Shown: in pieces, positions 23,601 through 38,600 of the stretch
How the letters are laid out: every line of letters starts with the position of its first letter
Position numbering within the stretch: the stretch's first letter is position 1
Origin: Arcicella aurantiaca
GTDB taxonomy: Bacteria > Bacteroidota > Bacteroidia > Cytophagales > Spirosomataceae
Length of the DNA stretch: 38,888 nt
Direction of reading: 5' to 3'
Assembly: GCF_003148625.1 (NCBI RefSeq)
Contig: NZ_QGGO01000042.1
Coordinates: forward strand, 1-38,888
Program-made: the position numbers and the translations under genes
Notes under the pieces: model-generated
What the model saw: the letters and a program-made list of their open reading frames with translations, nothing else
The model's database searches: none
What the model was told of the DNA's origin: nothing

Positions 23601-26600
23601 ACATCATCATCTGACGAAACGAATTTCAAGCCTGTTGGTAAAATATCTTGAACCTTCACATTCGTTGCCGTGAGTGGTCCTACATTTTTCACTACGATGG
23701 TATAAGTAACCGTTTCGCCCGCATTTACGTTGTATTTATCCACTTTTTTCTTCAAACTCAAATCAGCAGATTGAATACAAACGCTCACAGAGTCCATATC
23801 ATCTTCGATTTTAGCGATACCATTTCCGACCTTAGAATCTGGGTCAAATTCAGCAGCTTTCCAAATTTCAGCTTTGTTCGTCAACGTACAAGATTGGGCA
23901 AAACGAGTAACTACACCCACAAAAGTTAATGACACAGAATCATTCGGAGCAATCACAGGAATTGGCAATAAATTACGCAATACGCCTTTTTGCTGAACAA
24001 AATCAAAGCTTTCTTTGAATTCAAGACCTGCTGGTAAATAATCTTGCACCTGTACGTTGGTAGCTTCGTCTGGACCTGCATTGCGTACCGTGAGCGTATA
24101 AACCAACTCGTCTCCTAAATTTGGTTTTGTATTATCCACTGTTTTACGTAAACTCAAATCCGCTTGTTTTCCATTAATCATCACGCTTGCTTCATCGTCT
24201 TCGCCTTTATCGATTCCATTTCCGTGTGGCGAATCTGGGTCGAATTGGTCAGCTTTATTGATTTCCGCTTTGTTGATAATGGCATTTGTTGTAGTGGTAC
24301 GAGCAATAAATTCTACCGTTTGCGAAGTTCCTGCGGCAATGGCTGGAATTGTAGCTAAATATGTCGTGCCACTTAACAGACTGAAGTCTGTGCTACTCAC
24401 AAAAGTCAAGCCCGTTGGCAATACGTCTTTTACCTCCACATTGGTTGCCATGGCAGGTCCTGCATTATAAACAGTGAGCGTATAAGTTACGGTTTGTCCT
24501 TTCAATGGCGAACGATTCGAGACGTTTTTCTTCAAACTCAAATCTGCAATTTGTGGCATTACCGCAAAATATCCAACATCATCCTGACCGTCTGCCGTAC
24601 CTGTGTTTGGTTGAGAATCTGGGTCAAACTGGTCGGCTTTCGTGATTTCAGCACGGTTAATAATGGTATTGGCAACTTCTTCGCCACCTACGCCCGTGAT
24701 TTTTACTTTGAATTTCAGTTTTACCGAACTTCCAACTTTGATTGAATCAATAGTTTTTGACACAAGAGTATTTCCAGACAGGCTGAAGTCTGCGGCAGGC
24801 GTCCCTGTGCTACTTAAAAACTGAATTCCTTTTGGTAAAACGTCGCTTACTTGTACGTGCGTAGCAATGCCCGGCCCTGCGTTGCGAACTTCTAATACAT
24901 ACGAAATTGTATCACCCACATTTGGCGTGGTGGCGTAACCGTCCACTCCTTTAATAAGGCTCAAATCTGCTTGGTCACCGTTGAGCATTGCACAGGCTTC
25001 GTCATCTTCACCGTTGCCAGTTCCATTTCCTACTTGTGAATCTGGGTCAAATTGGTCGGCTTTGAAGATTTCAGCACAGTTCATAATCATGCCTTTGTCT
25101 TTTACTTTGGCAATAAAAATCAAGGTATCTGCTTTATTTGGAGCAATTTTCAAGATTTTACGAGAAATCAAGGCTGAACCTGTCATCGTAAAATCGGTAC
25201 TTGCTACAAATCCTAAACTTGCTGGCAACACATCACGAACCACTACATTGGTTGCGGTGTCTGCTCCTGCATTTTTCACAATTAATTTATAAGTAACCTG
25301 TTCGTCCAAATTAGCGTTTGGTTTATTAACCAATTTAATCAAACTCAAATCTGCCGATTGTCCGCCAATGCTTACTGAATCTTTGTTGTTTTTAAGATTC
25401 GGGTCGAATTGGTCGGATTTAGTTATCGAAGTTCGGTTTTCGATTCTCGATGTTGGGTTTACTCCGCTTTGTAGTTTTGTTACTAAGGTTAAAATCTTAC
25501 TTTCACCTACTTTAACACTATCAATATTTGCCGTTAAAATTGTTCCTGATAAACTGAAATCTTTGCTATTGACAAACGTTAATCCTTCTGGCAAATAGTC
25601 TTTCACTTCAACATGAGTGGCAAGATTTGGCCCGTTGTTTTTCACCGTAATCGTGTAAGTGAAATTCTCGCCTACGTTTGGTTTACGATTAGAAACCGTT
25701 TTCTTGATTTCCAAATCTGCGGACTCTCCTCCTATCGTTGCCGTTGCTTCATCATCTTCACCTTTTCCTGTACCATTTCCATGTTCAGAATCTGGGTCAA
25801 ATTGGTCAGCTTTGGTAATTTCAGCCTTATTTATCATACTTCCTCCTGATGAAATTTTGGCGGTGTATGTATAAATCTTACTATCTCCTGCATTGATTCT
25901 TCCGATTTTTAGTGTCATTGTATCGCCCGACAGACTAAAGTCCGTGTTACGAACAATGCTGATACCTTTCGGCAAGTAATCTTTTACCTCAACATTAGTC
26001 GCATTATCGTTGCCGTCGTTAGTTACGGTAATGGTATAAGCTACTTCCGAACCAATCGTTGCCGTGGCATTTGAAACGGTTTTCTTCAAACTCAAATCTG
26101 CTGTCGGAACAGTGATAGTTGCTCTACTTTGGTCGTCTTGACTGTCTTCTGTTCCTGTATTTGGCTGAGAATCATTATCAAATTGGTCAGCTTTTGTAAT
26201 TTCAGCACGGTTTGTTAGTTGTGAGTTAGTGAATTTGTGGTAGAAATCTTTTGTCACCATTGCTACCATCGTCAAAGTAACAGTCTGATTCACTGCAATT
26301 TGAGGAATATTTCTACTTACATATACCGAATCTGTAACTTTCAAGAAATCAGGACCGGCAGGCGTTCCTGTACTAACAAATACCAAACCTTTCGGCAAAT
26401 AATCTTTCACCTGTACATTGGTGGCAATGCTTGGGCCTGCATTATTGATTTTGATGGTAAATGTAGTTGTCTTACCAACGTTTACAAATTGGTCTGCCAC
26501 AGTTTTCACCAAGCTCAAATCTGCTTGTTCACCACCAACGGTAATTCTTGCGTTATCATCTTCACCATCTTCTGTTCCAGAATTTGGTTTAGAATTAGGG

Positions 26601-29600
26601 TCATAAACGTCAGATTTCACAATTTCAGCTTTGTTCAAAATCATGCCTTCTTTCGTAACACGAGCCACGAAATACAAGGTATCTACCTGATTTGGAGCAA
26701 CTGTAATGGCTTTGCTTGTCAACACCACATCATTTGCCATTGTAAAGTCTTCGGCAGGCGTTCCTGTGCTACTGATGAATTCTAAACCTGACGGTAAAAC
26801 GTCTTTTACAACCACATTCGTAGCTGAGTCTGGCCCTGCATTTTTCACGACCAATTTAAACGTAATATTTGTTCCGATATTGGTTGTTTTGCGGTCGGCT
26901 AATTTTTGCAAACTCAAATCTGCCACACGAGGTTTCACGGTTACACCACCAGTATCATCTTGTCCATCTTTCATTCCTGTATTGGGTTGAGAATCTGGGT
27001 CATACTGGTCAGATTTTGAAATTTCAGCACGATTCGTAAAAACCGAAGCTCCCGTTACACGACCTTTGAAAGTCAGAATTTTCGTTGAATCAGCTCCAAT
27101 TTTGTTGATTGTTCCAAATAAGGTACTACCCAAATTATCAAAATCATCGCTTTGCATAAATTCAATTTCTTTCGGCAATTTATCTTTTACCTCCACATTG
27201 GTAGCAGCGTCTGGGCCTGCATTATGTATTGTAATTGAGTAAGTGATAATATCGCCAACATTTGGACGTTGGTCTGACACCGTTTTAAGCAAACTCAAAT
27301 CTGCTTGCTCGCCATTTACCAAAACCCCTGCTTCGTCGTCTTCTCCCTTTTCTGTGCCATTTCCATGTTCAGAATCTGGGTCAAATTGGTCAGCTTTTGA
27401 AATTTCAGCTTTGTTAATAATTCCACCTGAAGTCAAGATTTTAACTGTAAATGTTACCGAGCGACTTGTTCCTGCATTAATTAATGGAATGGTATTTCGC
27501 AAAGTATCTCCCGACTTTAACCAGCCTCCACCAGACACATATTGTAAGCCTTTCGGCAAAATATCTTGAATCTGTACGTTGGTGGCATTGCTTACACCAT
27601 CATTGGTAACCGTGAGCGTATAGTCAATGGTTTCGCCAACTTTCGGCTTACGATTTGAGGCTGTTTTCGTCAAACTCAAATCGGTAAATTGGATTTTAAT
27701 TTCCCCATCATCTGTATCATCTTGACCATCGCCATAACCTGTATTTGGCTGTGAGTCAGGGTCATATTGGTCAGATTTAATTACTTCCGCAAAGTTTTTC
27801 ACCGATGAGCCACGAGCCATCGCTAAGGCAGAAACTCTGTTCTTCACGGTTAAAGTCACGGTGGTATTCGGTAAAATTTGTGGAATAATTTTACTTACTA
27901 AAGTGCTATCATTTGACATCGTCCACTCTCCAACGTTACTTACTACAAATTGTAAACCTCTCGGCAAATAATCTTGTACCTGTACATTCGTCGCTGTGGA
28001 TGGTCCACTATTTTTTATTTTGATAGAATACGTGACAATATCCCCCACATTTGGCAATTGATTGTCCACGTCTTTGGTTAAACTTAAATCTGCCGATTGA
28101 CCACCCACAATTACTGAAGCTTCATCATCTTCTCCATTCTGTAAGCCGTTATTTGGCTCAGAATCAGGATCTAATTGGTCAGATTTTGAGATTTCAGCTC
28201 TATTTGTAATTGCTACGGACAAGGCTGTACGTGCTATAAATCTCAATGTATCAGCCTTTCCATTATCAATTTTAGCGATGTTTTTACTCAATAAAACACC
28301 ATTATTATTGACGAAATCATTGCTTGAAACGAATTCTAAACCCGTTGGTAAAATATCACGAACTTGGACATTTGTTGCAAAGTCAGGCCCATCATTTTTC
28401 ACAACCAATTTATACTCAAATGGTTGACCAATTTGTGGCGTAGGATTTGACACTAATTTACGCAAATTCAAATCTGCAACTCTTACCCGAATATCCACAT
28501 GGTCGGTATCATCTTCGTCATTGCCTGTTCCGTTATTTGGTTGAGAATCAGGGTCTGGCATATCGGAATCCGTAATTTCTGCCTTGTTCACAAAGTAAAC
28601 TGGCAATAAATTATTTGATGCAACATTGTCTAAAACGGTTTTTTTGATTTTCGCTGTAAAGGTCAATTTTACAGTTGAATCCTTTTTGACATTGAAAATG
28701 GTTGCCGATAATGTTCCTGCTGTATTGGTGAAATATTTACTCGAAATAAATTCAATACCAGTTGGCAAATAATCTTTTACGGTAAATTCTCCAACGGCAT
28801 CAGGACCTGCATTTCTTACCGAAATCGTATAAGTAACTGTTTGCAAAGAAGTTACCACAGAATCAGAAACTATTTTGGTCAAGCTCAAATCTGCCGAACG
28901 CCCAAATGTACTTACTTCCGAACGGTCGTCTTCGGTATTATTTGTCCCGTTACCAACCTTAGAATCTGGGTCGAATTGGTCGGCTTTACTAATTTCAGCA
29001 GCATTCAAAATATTTCCTGCTTGCGTAATTTTTGCAATAAACGACAGCGTGCGAGATGTACCTCCCAATAATGCAGGAATCGTTGCGGTTAATGTTCCGT
29101 TATTATTCGTGAAATCGGTTGGATTTACCAATTCTAAACCTTGTGGCAATATGTCTTTTACTTCAACATTGGTTGCCGTTGAAGGGCCTGCATTACTTAC
29201 CGTCAAACGATAAGTTACTAATGAACCTTTCGTTACAGAAACTGCTCCGTCGATGGTTTTCTTCAAGCTCAAATCTGCTTGTTGAATATTGATAACGGCA
29301 TCATCGGTATCATCTTGCCCATCATCTACTCCGCTATTTGGCTGAGAATCAGGGTCGTACTGGTCAGCTTTGGTTATTTGTGCTTTATTCGCAATTGTGG
29401 TTGAATTAGTTGGAGCTAATACTTTCGCACTGAAAATTAGTGTTTTTGTTTCCTTTACTGCGATGCTTGCAAAACTTGAACTCAATACGTTTCCTACCTT
29501 ATCAAAATCTCCTACCGAAACTATTTCTAAACCGCTTGGTAAAATATCTTGAACTTCCACATTGGTTGCCACCGAAGGTCCTGCATTAGTAACTTTGATG

Positions 29601-32600
29601 GTATAAGTCACCACATCACCTACATTTGGATCGGCAGGCGTTCCTGTTGCATTATCAACGTCTTTACGCAAACTCAAATCTGCTTGTTGACCATTTAAAA
29701 CTACACCTCCGTTATCATCTTGCCCGTCAGACGTGCCTGTATTCGGTTGTGAATCAGGGTCGAATGTTTCAGATTTGAATACTTCTGCTTTGTTTATTAG
29801 CGTGACAGGTTGGGAAACCTGTGCTACAAATGACAACGCAACACTATCTCCGTTTGCTATCGTTGAGATGTTTTTACTTAATAAATTTCCATCTCCTAAT
29901 AAACTAAAATCGCTCGAACTTACGAACACTAAACCTGCTGGCATATAATCTTTTGCCTGTACATTTTGAGCAGCATCTGGTCCCGAGTTTTTCACATAAA
30001 TGGTAAACGTTACGTTACTTCCCACGCTTGGCAAACGGTTTGAAACCACTTTGCGTAAACTTAAATCTGCTGCTTTTTGCGTTGAAATTATTACCGAATC
30101 ACGATTATTTTTCGTGTCTGGGTCGGCTTGGTCAGCTTTTACGATGATACCCGTATTTTGGATTGAACCCGACTTTGTAATCTTCGCAATGACTGTTAAA
30201 GTTTGCGTTGTACCAACCGCCAAACTACCGATTCCCGCCGTAATTTTTCCGTTTACATTCAAGAAATTCACGCCCGAAACGAACGACAAACTATTTGGTA
30301 ATGAATCTGTTACTACTACATTGGTGGCTAAACTTGGGCCATTATTTTTTACTGTAATGGTATAAGTAATGTTATCGCCAACATTATAAGGCCCTGCCGA
30401 AACCGATTTTTTGATTGCCAAATCGGAAGCTTGGGTCGTGAAACTTACGCCGTCGGTATCGTCTTCACCATTTTCTGTTCCATTATTTGGAGAAGAATCT
30501 GGGTCGAATTGGTCAGCTTTGGTAATTTCAGCTTTGTTGGTAAGTTGTGAATTAGTGACGGTCGGCGTTCCGATTTGTGAATTAGTGATTGAAAAATTAT
30601 TCTTCGCTAAAAATGTTAATGCAACGGTTTGCCCAACTTTTACAGTGTCAATATTTCCAATCAAAACGTTACCTGCGGACAGGCTGAAGCCTGTGCTACT
30701 CACAAATTGCAAACCTGCTGGCAATACGTCTTTTACCTGTACATCCGTTGCGGTATTTGGACCTGCATTGCTTACCTTGATGGTGTAAGTAACGGTTTCG
30801 CCTAAATTTGGCGAAGTGTTCGAGATATTTTTCTGCAAACTCAAATCAGCTTGTTGTCCGTTCAAAATCACACGTCCAATATCATCTTGACCGTCTTCTG
30901 TTCCTGTATTGGTTTGAGAATCAGGGTCAAATTGGTCTGAGGCGATAATTTCTGCTTTATTCACAATTGCACCTGCTTTGGTAACTTTTGCTACAAAACT
31001 CAATTTTGCCGTTCCATTTGGTGCAATGGCTGTGATGTTTTTAGAAATCAATGCTCCACTATTATCGGTAAAATCAATTGGTGAAAGTAATTCTAAACCT
31101 GCTGGTAAAATATCTTTCACTCGCACATTGGTTGCTGTGTCAGGACCAATATTTGTTACCGTCAAAGTAAATGTTACGGCATCACCCACATTTGCCGATG
31201 GATTACTCACCGTTTTTGTCAAACTCAAATCTGCTTCTTGCGAACCAATCGTTACTCGGTCTTGGTCATCTTCACCATTTTCTGTTCCGTTGTTTGGTTT
31301 AGAATCTGGGTCGAATTGGTCAGATTTACTTATTTCAGCACGGTTTGTTATTTGTGATTGAGTGAATTGTGAATTAGTGATTTTTGCTACAATGGTCAAA
31401 ATCTTCGTTTCACCGCTGGTAATACTTGGAATTTGAGCCGTTAGAATTGTTCCTTGTTGGATAAAATCGCTACTATTTACAAAAGTCAAACCTGCTGGTA
31501 GATAATCTTTTACCTCCACATTGGTTGCTGTTGAAGGTCCTGCATTAGAAACGGTTATCGTATAAGTGAAATTTTTCCCTACATTTGGTTTCGTATTCGA
31601 GACAGTTTTCTTCAAACTCAAATCTGCTTGATTGACTCTTACAATTACGCTGTCGGTATCATCTTCTCCGTTTTCAGTTCCGTTATTTACCTTAGAATCA
31701 ATATCATACTGGTCAGATTTTGAAATTTGGGCTTTATTAACCTTTTGACCTGTTTCCGTAATTCTTGCCTTGAATGTTACCGTTTGAGAACCTCCCACTG
31801 CCACCGTTGGAATCTTCCATAAAAGTGTATCCGAATTAAACTTGAAGTCTTCGGCAGGCGTTCCTGTTGAACTTACAAAAATAACTCCCGACACCAACAC
31901 ATCTTTCACTTGTACGTTGGTGGCAATGTCTGGTCCCGCATTGGCAACCGTGATACTGTACGTTACTTCATCGCCCACGTTGATTACTGGTTTGTCAACC
32001 GTTTTACGCAAACTCAAATCGGCAGTTTGTGGCACGATGGTAATTTTATCGGTATCATCTTGCCCGTCTTCCGTTCCAGAATTTGGTTTAGAATCTGGGT
32101 CAAATTGGTCAGATTTCGTGATTTGAGCCTTGTTTATGATTGATACAGGTTGGGAAACCTGTGCTACAAATGTCAAATCTTTAATTTGATTTACCGAAAT
32201 ACTGTCAATATTTGCCGTTAAAGTATCGCCATTTTTCACTACATCGTTCGATGAAATAAACGTTAAACCACTTGGTAAAATATCCTTCACCTGTACGTTG
32301 GTCGCCTTACTTGGCCCTGCATTAGAAATCCGTAAAGTATAGGTAATAATATCACCCACGTTTGGACGAATATTTGACGCTAATTTATCTAAACTTAAAT
32401 CCGCTTGCTGACCGCTAATCGTTACTGAACCAATATCATCCTGACCGTCTTCTGTGCCTGTATTTGGCTGAGAATCTGGGTCATAAGTATCTGCTTTTAC
32501 AATCTCAGCTTTATTGGTAATGCGTCCCGTCTGTGTAATTCTTGCCTTGAACGTTAATACTTCTGGCGTGCCTTTTATGACAATCGGAAGCGTTTTGCTT

Positions 32601-35600
32601 AACAAAACATTACCTGCCGATAGAGTGAAGTCTGTACTACTAACAAACTCTAAACCAATCGGTAAAATGTCTTTTACCTGTACGTTGGTTGCCATATCAC
32701 CACCCGCATTATTTACGGTTAAAGTAAAAGTAACAACGTCTCCTACATTAGCATTTGGATTACTCACCGATTTGGTCAAACTTAAATCTGCTTGACGAAT
32801 TCTTACCGTTGCGGAATCTTTATCGTTGGTCGTAACTAAATCTGGAATTTGTGGATTAATGAGTTGTACCACATTTTTCAGCGTGTTACTAAACGCACTC
32901 ACTTTTGCTTTGTAAGTCAATGTTTTTGTATCGCCTACTAACAAATTTTGAACTTGGCTCGTTAGCGTATTTCCTTGACTTACAAAGTCAGAGCTGCTTA
33001 TAAACGTTAAACCCACAGGTAAAATATCTTTCACCGTTACGTTACTTTGGGCATCCGTTCCGTTGTTTTTAACCTTGATGGTATAAGTAATTACATCTCC
33101 AACATTGAAAACCGAATCAGAAGCAATTTTCTGAATTGATAAATCTGCTGAACGCCCGTAAACGCTTGTGCTGTCGGTATCGTCTTCGCCATTTTGTGTA
33201 CCGTTGTTTGGTTTTGAATCCAAATCAAATTGGTCAGCTTTGGTGATTTCAACTTTGTTCGTAACAGTCACGGATTGGGCAATCCGTGCTACATATACAA
33301 ATTCTTTTGTACTTCCAACTGATAAATTCTGGATTGTGCCTGTTAAAGTTCCTCCGTTATTTACTACGTCATTTGACGAAATGAAGGTCAAACCACTTGG
33401 CAAAATATCTTTAATTTCAACATTAGTTGCCGTTGAAGGTCCTGCATTGGTAACTTTTAAACGATACGTTAAAACATCGCCTACGTTAAATACCGCAGCT
33501 CCTTGTGCGTTAATTATCGAAGCATTATCCACTGATTTCTTGATACTTAAATCAGCAATTTGTGGTTTCACGATGGCATCATCTGTATCATCTTGACCGT
33601 CATTTACGCCCGTATTTGGTTGAGAATCAGGGTCAAATTGGTCAGCTTTTGAGATTTCAGCTTTGTTCGTGATGATTACAGGTTGCGAAACCCGTGCTAC
33701 AAAAGTTAATACTTTTGGCGTTCCAACTTGAACTGTTAAAGGCGTTGTATTCTTTAATGTATCACCTGACAGACTGAAGTCTGTGCTACTTACAAATTGT
33801 AAACCTGCTGGTAAAATATCCTTCACTTGTACACCCGTAGCCACGTCTGGACCTGCATTGCGGACTGTGATTGAATAAGTAACCGTTTCTCCTACATTTG
33901 GTGCGGCATTTGAAACCGATTTCTCTAAACTCAAATCAGCTTGTTGTCCACCGATAATTACACCACCTGTATCATCTTGACCGTCTTCTGTTCCTGTATT
34001 CGATTGAGAATCAGGGTCGAATGTATCAGATTTTGAAATTTCAGCTTTGTTAATAATTGCTCCATTCGTTGTAACCTGTGATACGAATGTCAATTGAACG
34101 CTATCGTTCGGAGCAATTTTATTGATATTATTGCTTGTTAAAGTTGTTAATGACAGACTGAAGTCTGTGGTACTAACAAATAATAATCCCGATGGTAATA
34201 CGTCTTTCACCTGCACATTTCTGGCGGTATCTGGCCCTGCATTTTTAACGGTAATGGTATAAGTAATTTGGTCGTTTACATTTGGCAAACGATTACTTAC
34301 AGCTTTTGTCAAACTTAAATCTGCGGCAGGTTGTGTACTAATTACTTCATTATCAGTATCATCTTCCCCATTTTCTGTTCCATTATTTGGACTCGAATCT
34401 GGGTCGAATTGGTCAGATTTGGTAATCTGTGCTTTGTTATTTATCGTTCCAGATTGCGTAATTTTCGCTTGGAAATTTAACACTACACTTGTACCACTTG
34501 CCAAACCTGCAATGTTCGCTTTGAGCGTACCTGCATTGTTGACAAAAGAATTGCCAGCAAGCGTTCCTGTACTCACAAAGTTTAATCCCGCTGGTAATAC
34601 ATCTGTTACCTCAATATTAGTCGCTAAATCTGCTCCTGCATTATTTACCTTGATTGAATAAGTAACAATATCACCCACATTATAAGGCCCTGCTGAAACT
34701 GTTTTTTGCAAACTCAAATCTGCTTGTTGCGTCTGAATGGTTACGCCATTTTGGTCGTCCTGTCCGTCTTTTGTTCCTGTATTTGGCTGAGAATCAGGGT
34801 CAAATTGGTCATATTTTGAAACTTCTGCACGGTTTTCTATCGCACCCGCTTGTACTACTTTCGCTTGGAATGTCAAACTAACTGCATTTCCAACGGCAAT
34901 TGAATCCACATTTTTAGAAGTCAAGGTATCGTTAGAATTCGTAAAATCTGCACTCGCTACGAAGTCTAAACCTGTTGGCAAAATATCTTTTACTTGTACA
35001 TTTGTCGCTTTATTTGTCCCTGCGTTAAATACTTTCACGGTGTAAGTAATCACTTCGCCAACGTTTGGTTTTAAGTTAGAAACCAATTTTTCTAAACTCA
35101 AATCTGCTTGTTGAGCGTTGATTAACACACCATCGGTATCATTTTCATTATTCTCAGTTCCGTTGTTTGGTGTTGAATTCGGGTCTGCTTGGTCAGATTT
35201 TGTAATTTCTGCTTTGTTCAAAATATCACCCGCCTTCGTCACTTTTGCCGTGAAAGTCAGAGAAACTTCTTGACCAAAAGCAATTAATGGTAAATTATTA
35301 GAAGTCAGCACATTAACCGACGTTTGGGTAAAATATTGAGCGGCAGGCGTTCCTGAGTTTACAAACGTCAATCCATCTGGCAAAATATCTTTTACCTGTA
35401 CGTTAGTTGCATTGTCAGGTCCATTATTTTTAACCTTGATGGTATAAGTAATGGTTTCGCCAACTTGTGGATTGGTTTTGCTTACGGTTTTGGTCAAACT
35501 CAAATCTGCCGCTCTTGGGAAAACACGCACCGAATCTGTATCATCTTCACTATCATACGTTCCTGAATTCGGGTTTGAATCTGGGTCAAATTGGTCAGAT

Positions 35601-38600
35601 TTTGAGATTTCGGCTTTGTTAGTAAGATTGACAGATTGAATAATTTTTGCTACAAAAGTTACTGCTTTCTTTTCTCCATTCGCAATATTTGGAATTTGAG
35701 CCGTTAGCGTTGAACCTTGTTGAATGAAATCCGAACTACTCACAAATTGCAAGCCCGCAGGCAAAATATCTTTCACCTCAACGTTGGTTGCGGTACTTGG
35801 TCCTGAGTTAGTAACTTCAATGGTATAAGTCACATCTTCACCAACGTTTGGCTTGGTATTCGAGACTAATTTCTTCAAACTTAAATCCGCTTGCTGACCG
35901 CCAATGGTTACGCCACCTGTATCATCTTGTCCGTCTTCTGTGCCTGTATTTGGTTGAGAATCAGGGTCAAATTGGTCAGATTTCGTAATTTCAGCTTTGT
36001 TAATAATTACACCTGCTTGCGTTACTTTTGCCACAAATGTTATTGTTCTGTTTGTACCAGAAGCTAAATTGGCAATCGTAGTTTTGAGTGTTCCTGCTGG
36101 ATTTTCTACGAAATTCAACGAACTAACAAACTGTAAACCTGCTGGTAAAACGTCGGTAATTTCAACATTTGTTGCCGCACTTGAACCTTCGTTAGTTATT
36201 GTAAGTGAATACGTTATGTTTGAACCAACCGTTGGACTTGGATTTGAAACGGTTTTCAATAATTTCAAATCTGCCGTTTGAATCGTCAGAATGGCATCAT
36301 CTGTATCGTCTTGACCATCTGACGTTCCAGAATTTACTTGTGAGTCAGGGTCTTGCTGGTCAGCTTTTGAGATTTCTGCTTTGTTAATTATTTGTGTGTT
36401 AGTACCTATTGGAGCTAAAACTTTTGCTTTGAAAGTAACTATTTTTGGCGTTCCAATTTGTACTGTTCCAATTTGTGCTTTTAATGTATCAGTTCCAAAC
36501 AGAGTAAAGTCTGCGGCAGGCGTTCCTGTGCTACTTACAAATTGTAAACCTGCTGGCAAAATATCTTTCACCTCAACGCCCGTAGCCGTTGAAGGTCCTG
36601 CGTTATTTACTGTGATTGAATAAGTGACAATATCACCCACATTTGGATTAAACTTGTCAATATCTTTCTTCAACGACAAATCCGCTTGTTGACCGCCAAT
36701 AGTTACGGCATCGGTGTCATCTTCGTTATTATCTGTTCCGTTATTTGGCTGAGAATCAGGGTCAAACTGGTCAGATTTAATAATTTGAGCCTTATTCGTG
36801 ATGCTTCCAGAAGCTACAACTTTGGCTTTAAAAGTAAGTGTTGCCTGTCCATTTACCGCAATTTGAGCAATATTATTAGACGTTAAAATTCCACCACCCG
36901 ACAGACTAAAGTCTGTGCTACTTACAAAAGTTACACCCGTCGGTAAAATATCACGTACCTGTACATTTGTAGCAGGGTCTGTTCCTGCATTTTTTACCGT
37001 AATGGTATAAGTGATTTCGTCACCCACATTTGGTTGCTGATTCGATACGGTTTTCGTCAAACTCAAATCGGCAACTTGTGGTTTCACAACGGTTGAATCT
37101 GTATCATTCTGACCATCTTCTGTTCCTGTATTTGGTTGAGAATTAGGGTCAAATTGGTCAGCTTTTGAAATTTCTGTTTTATTAACAATCTTCTGAGAAC
37201 CAATCACTTTGGCAACAAAAGTCAAGACTTTTTTCGCTCCATTTGATAAAGTTGGAATCTCCGCCAATAAAATTGAACCTTGCGACGTAAAATCAGAACT
37301 ACTTACAAATTGTAAACCCGCAGGCAATACGTCACGCACCTCAACATTGGTGGCATCACTTGGTCCATTATTGCTTACAGAAATCGTGTAAGTCACATTA
37401 TCACCCACATTTGGACGTGCATTATCAACGGTTTTCGTTAAACTTAAATCAGCTTGCTGACCACCAATCAAGACTCCACCTGTATCATCTTGACCGTCTT
37501 CTGTTCCTGTATTTGGTTGAGAATCTGGGTCAAATTGGTCAGCTTTTGAAACTTCTGCTTTGTTCAGAATTGCTCCCGATTGAGTGACTTTCGCAACAAA
37601 GGTTACGCTACGGGTTACACCCACAGGAATATTGATAATTGTTCCTGTCAATGTTCCGTTATTGTTCGTTAGTAATGAGCCGGCAGACGTTCCTGTTGAA
37701 ACAAATTCTAAACCTGTTGGCAATACGTCTTTTACCTCAACATTCGTGGCTACGTTAGGACCTTCATTTGTTACTGAAATCGTGTAAGTAATGTTTTCGC
37801 CAACACTCGGATTCGTTTTACTTACCGTTTTTACTAAACTTAAATCTGCAATCTGAGGAGTCAAAACAGCATCATCGGTATCATCTTGACCGTCTTCTGT
37901 ACCTGTATTTGGTTGAGAATCAGCATCAACTTGGTCAGCTTTTGAAATTTCCGCCTTGTTAATTATTTGTGAATTAGTGAATTGTGAGTTAGTGATTGGT
38001 GTCAGTACCTTAGCTTTAAATGTTAGAACTCTTGGCGTTCCAATGCCTAATGTCAGCGGTGCAGAAGTTATCAAAGTATCACCCGATTTTATAAAATCAG
38101 TAGAACTGACAAACTGTAAACCAGCAGGTAAAATATCTCTAACCTCAACGCCTGTACCAACACTTGGCCCAGCATTAAGCACCGTGATTGAATAAGTAAT
38201 AACATCCCCCACATTTGGTGCGGCAGGCGTTCCTGATGAATTATCAATGTCTTTTTGCAATGACAAATCCGCTTGCTGACCGCCAATGGTTACGCCATCG
38301 GTATCATCTTCATTATTATTGACACCGTTATTGGGCTGAGAATCTGGGTCAAATTGGTCAGATTTTGTAATTTCAGCCTGATTGGTAATCAATCCAGAAG
38401 TTAAAGGTTTCGCCAAGAAAGTCAAAGCAACCTCACCACCCGATGTAACACTTGCAATATTATTTGACGTTAAAATATTTCCTCCTGATAAAGTAAAGTC
38501 GCTTGAACTCACAAAACTTAATCCCGCTGGCAACACATCTTTCACCTGTACATTCGTTGCATTGTCAGCACCCGCATTCTTTACTTTTATCGTGTAAGTA

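Noticed and set aside
20874-38597. Dozens of plus-strand frames of 60-180 codons opposite the adhesin gene
   Set aside because: They are antisense shadows that recur with the repeat period, produced by the regular codon pattern of the DUF11 repeats.
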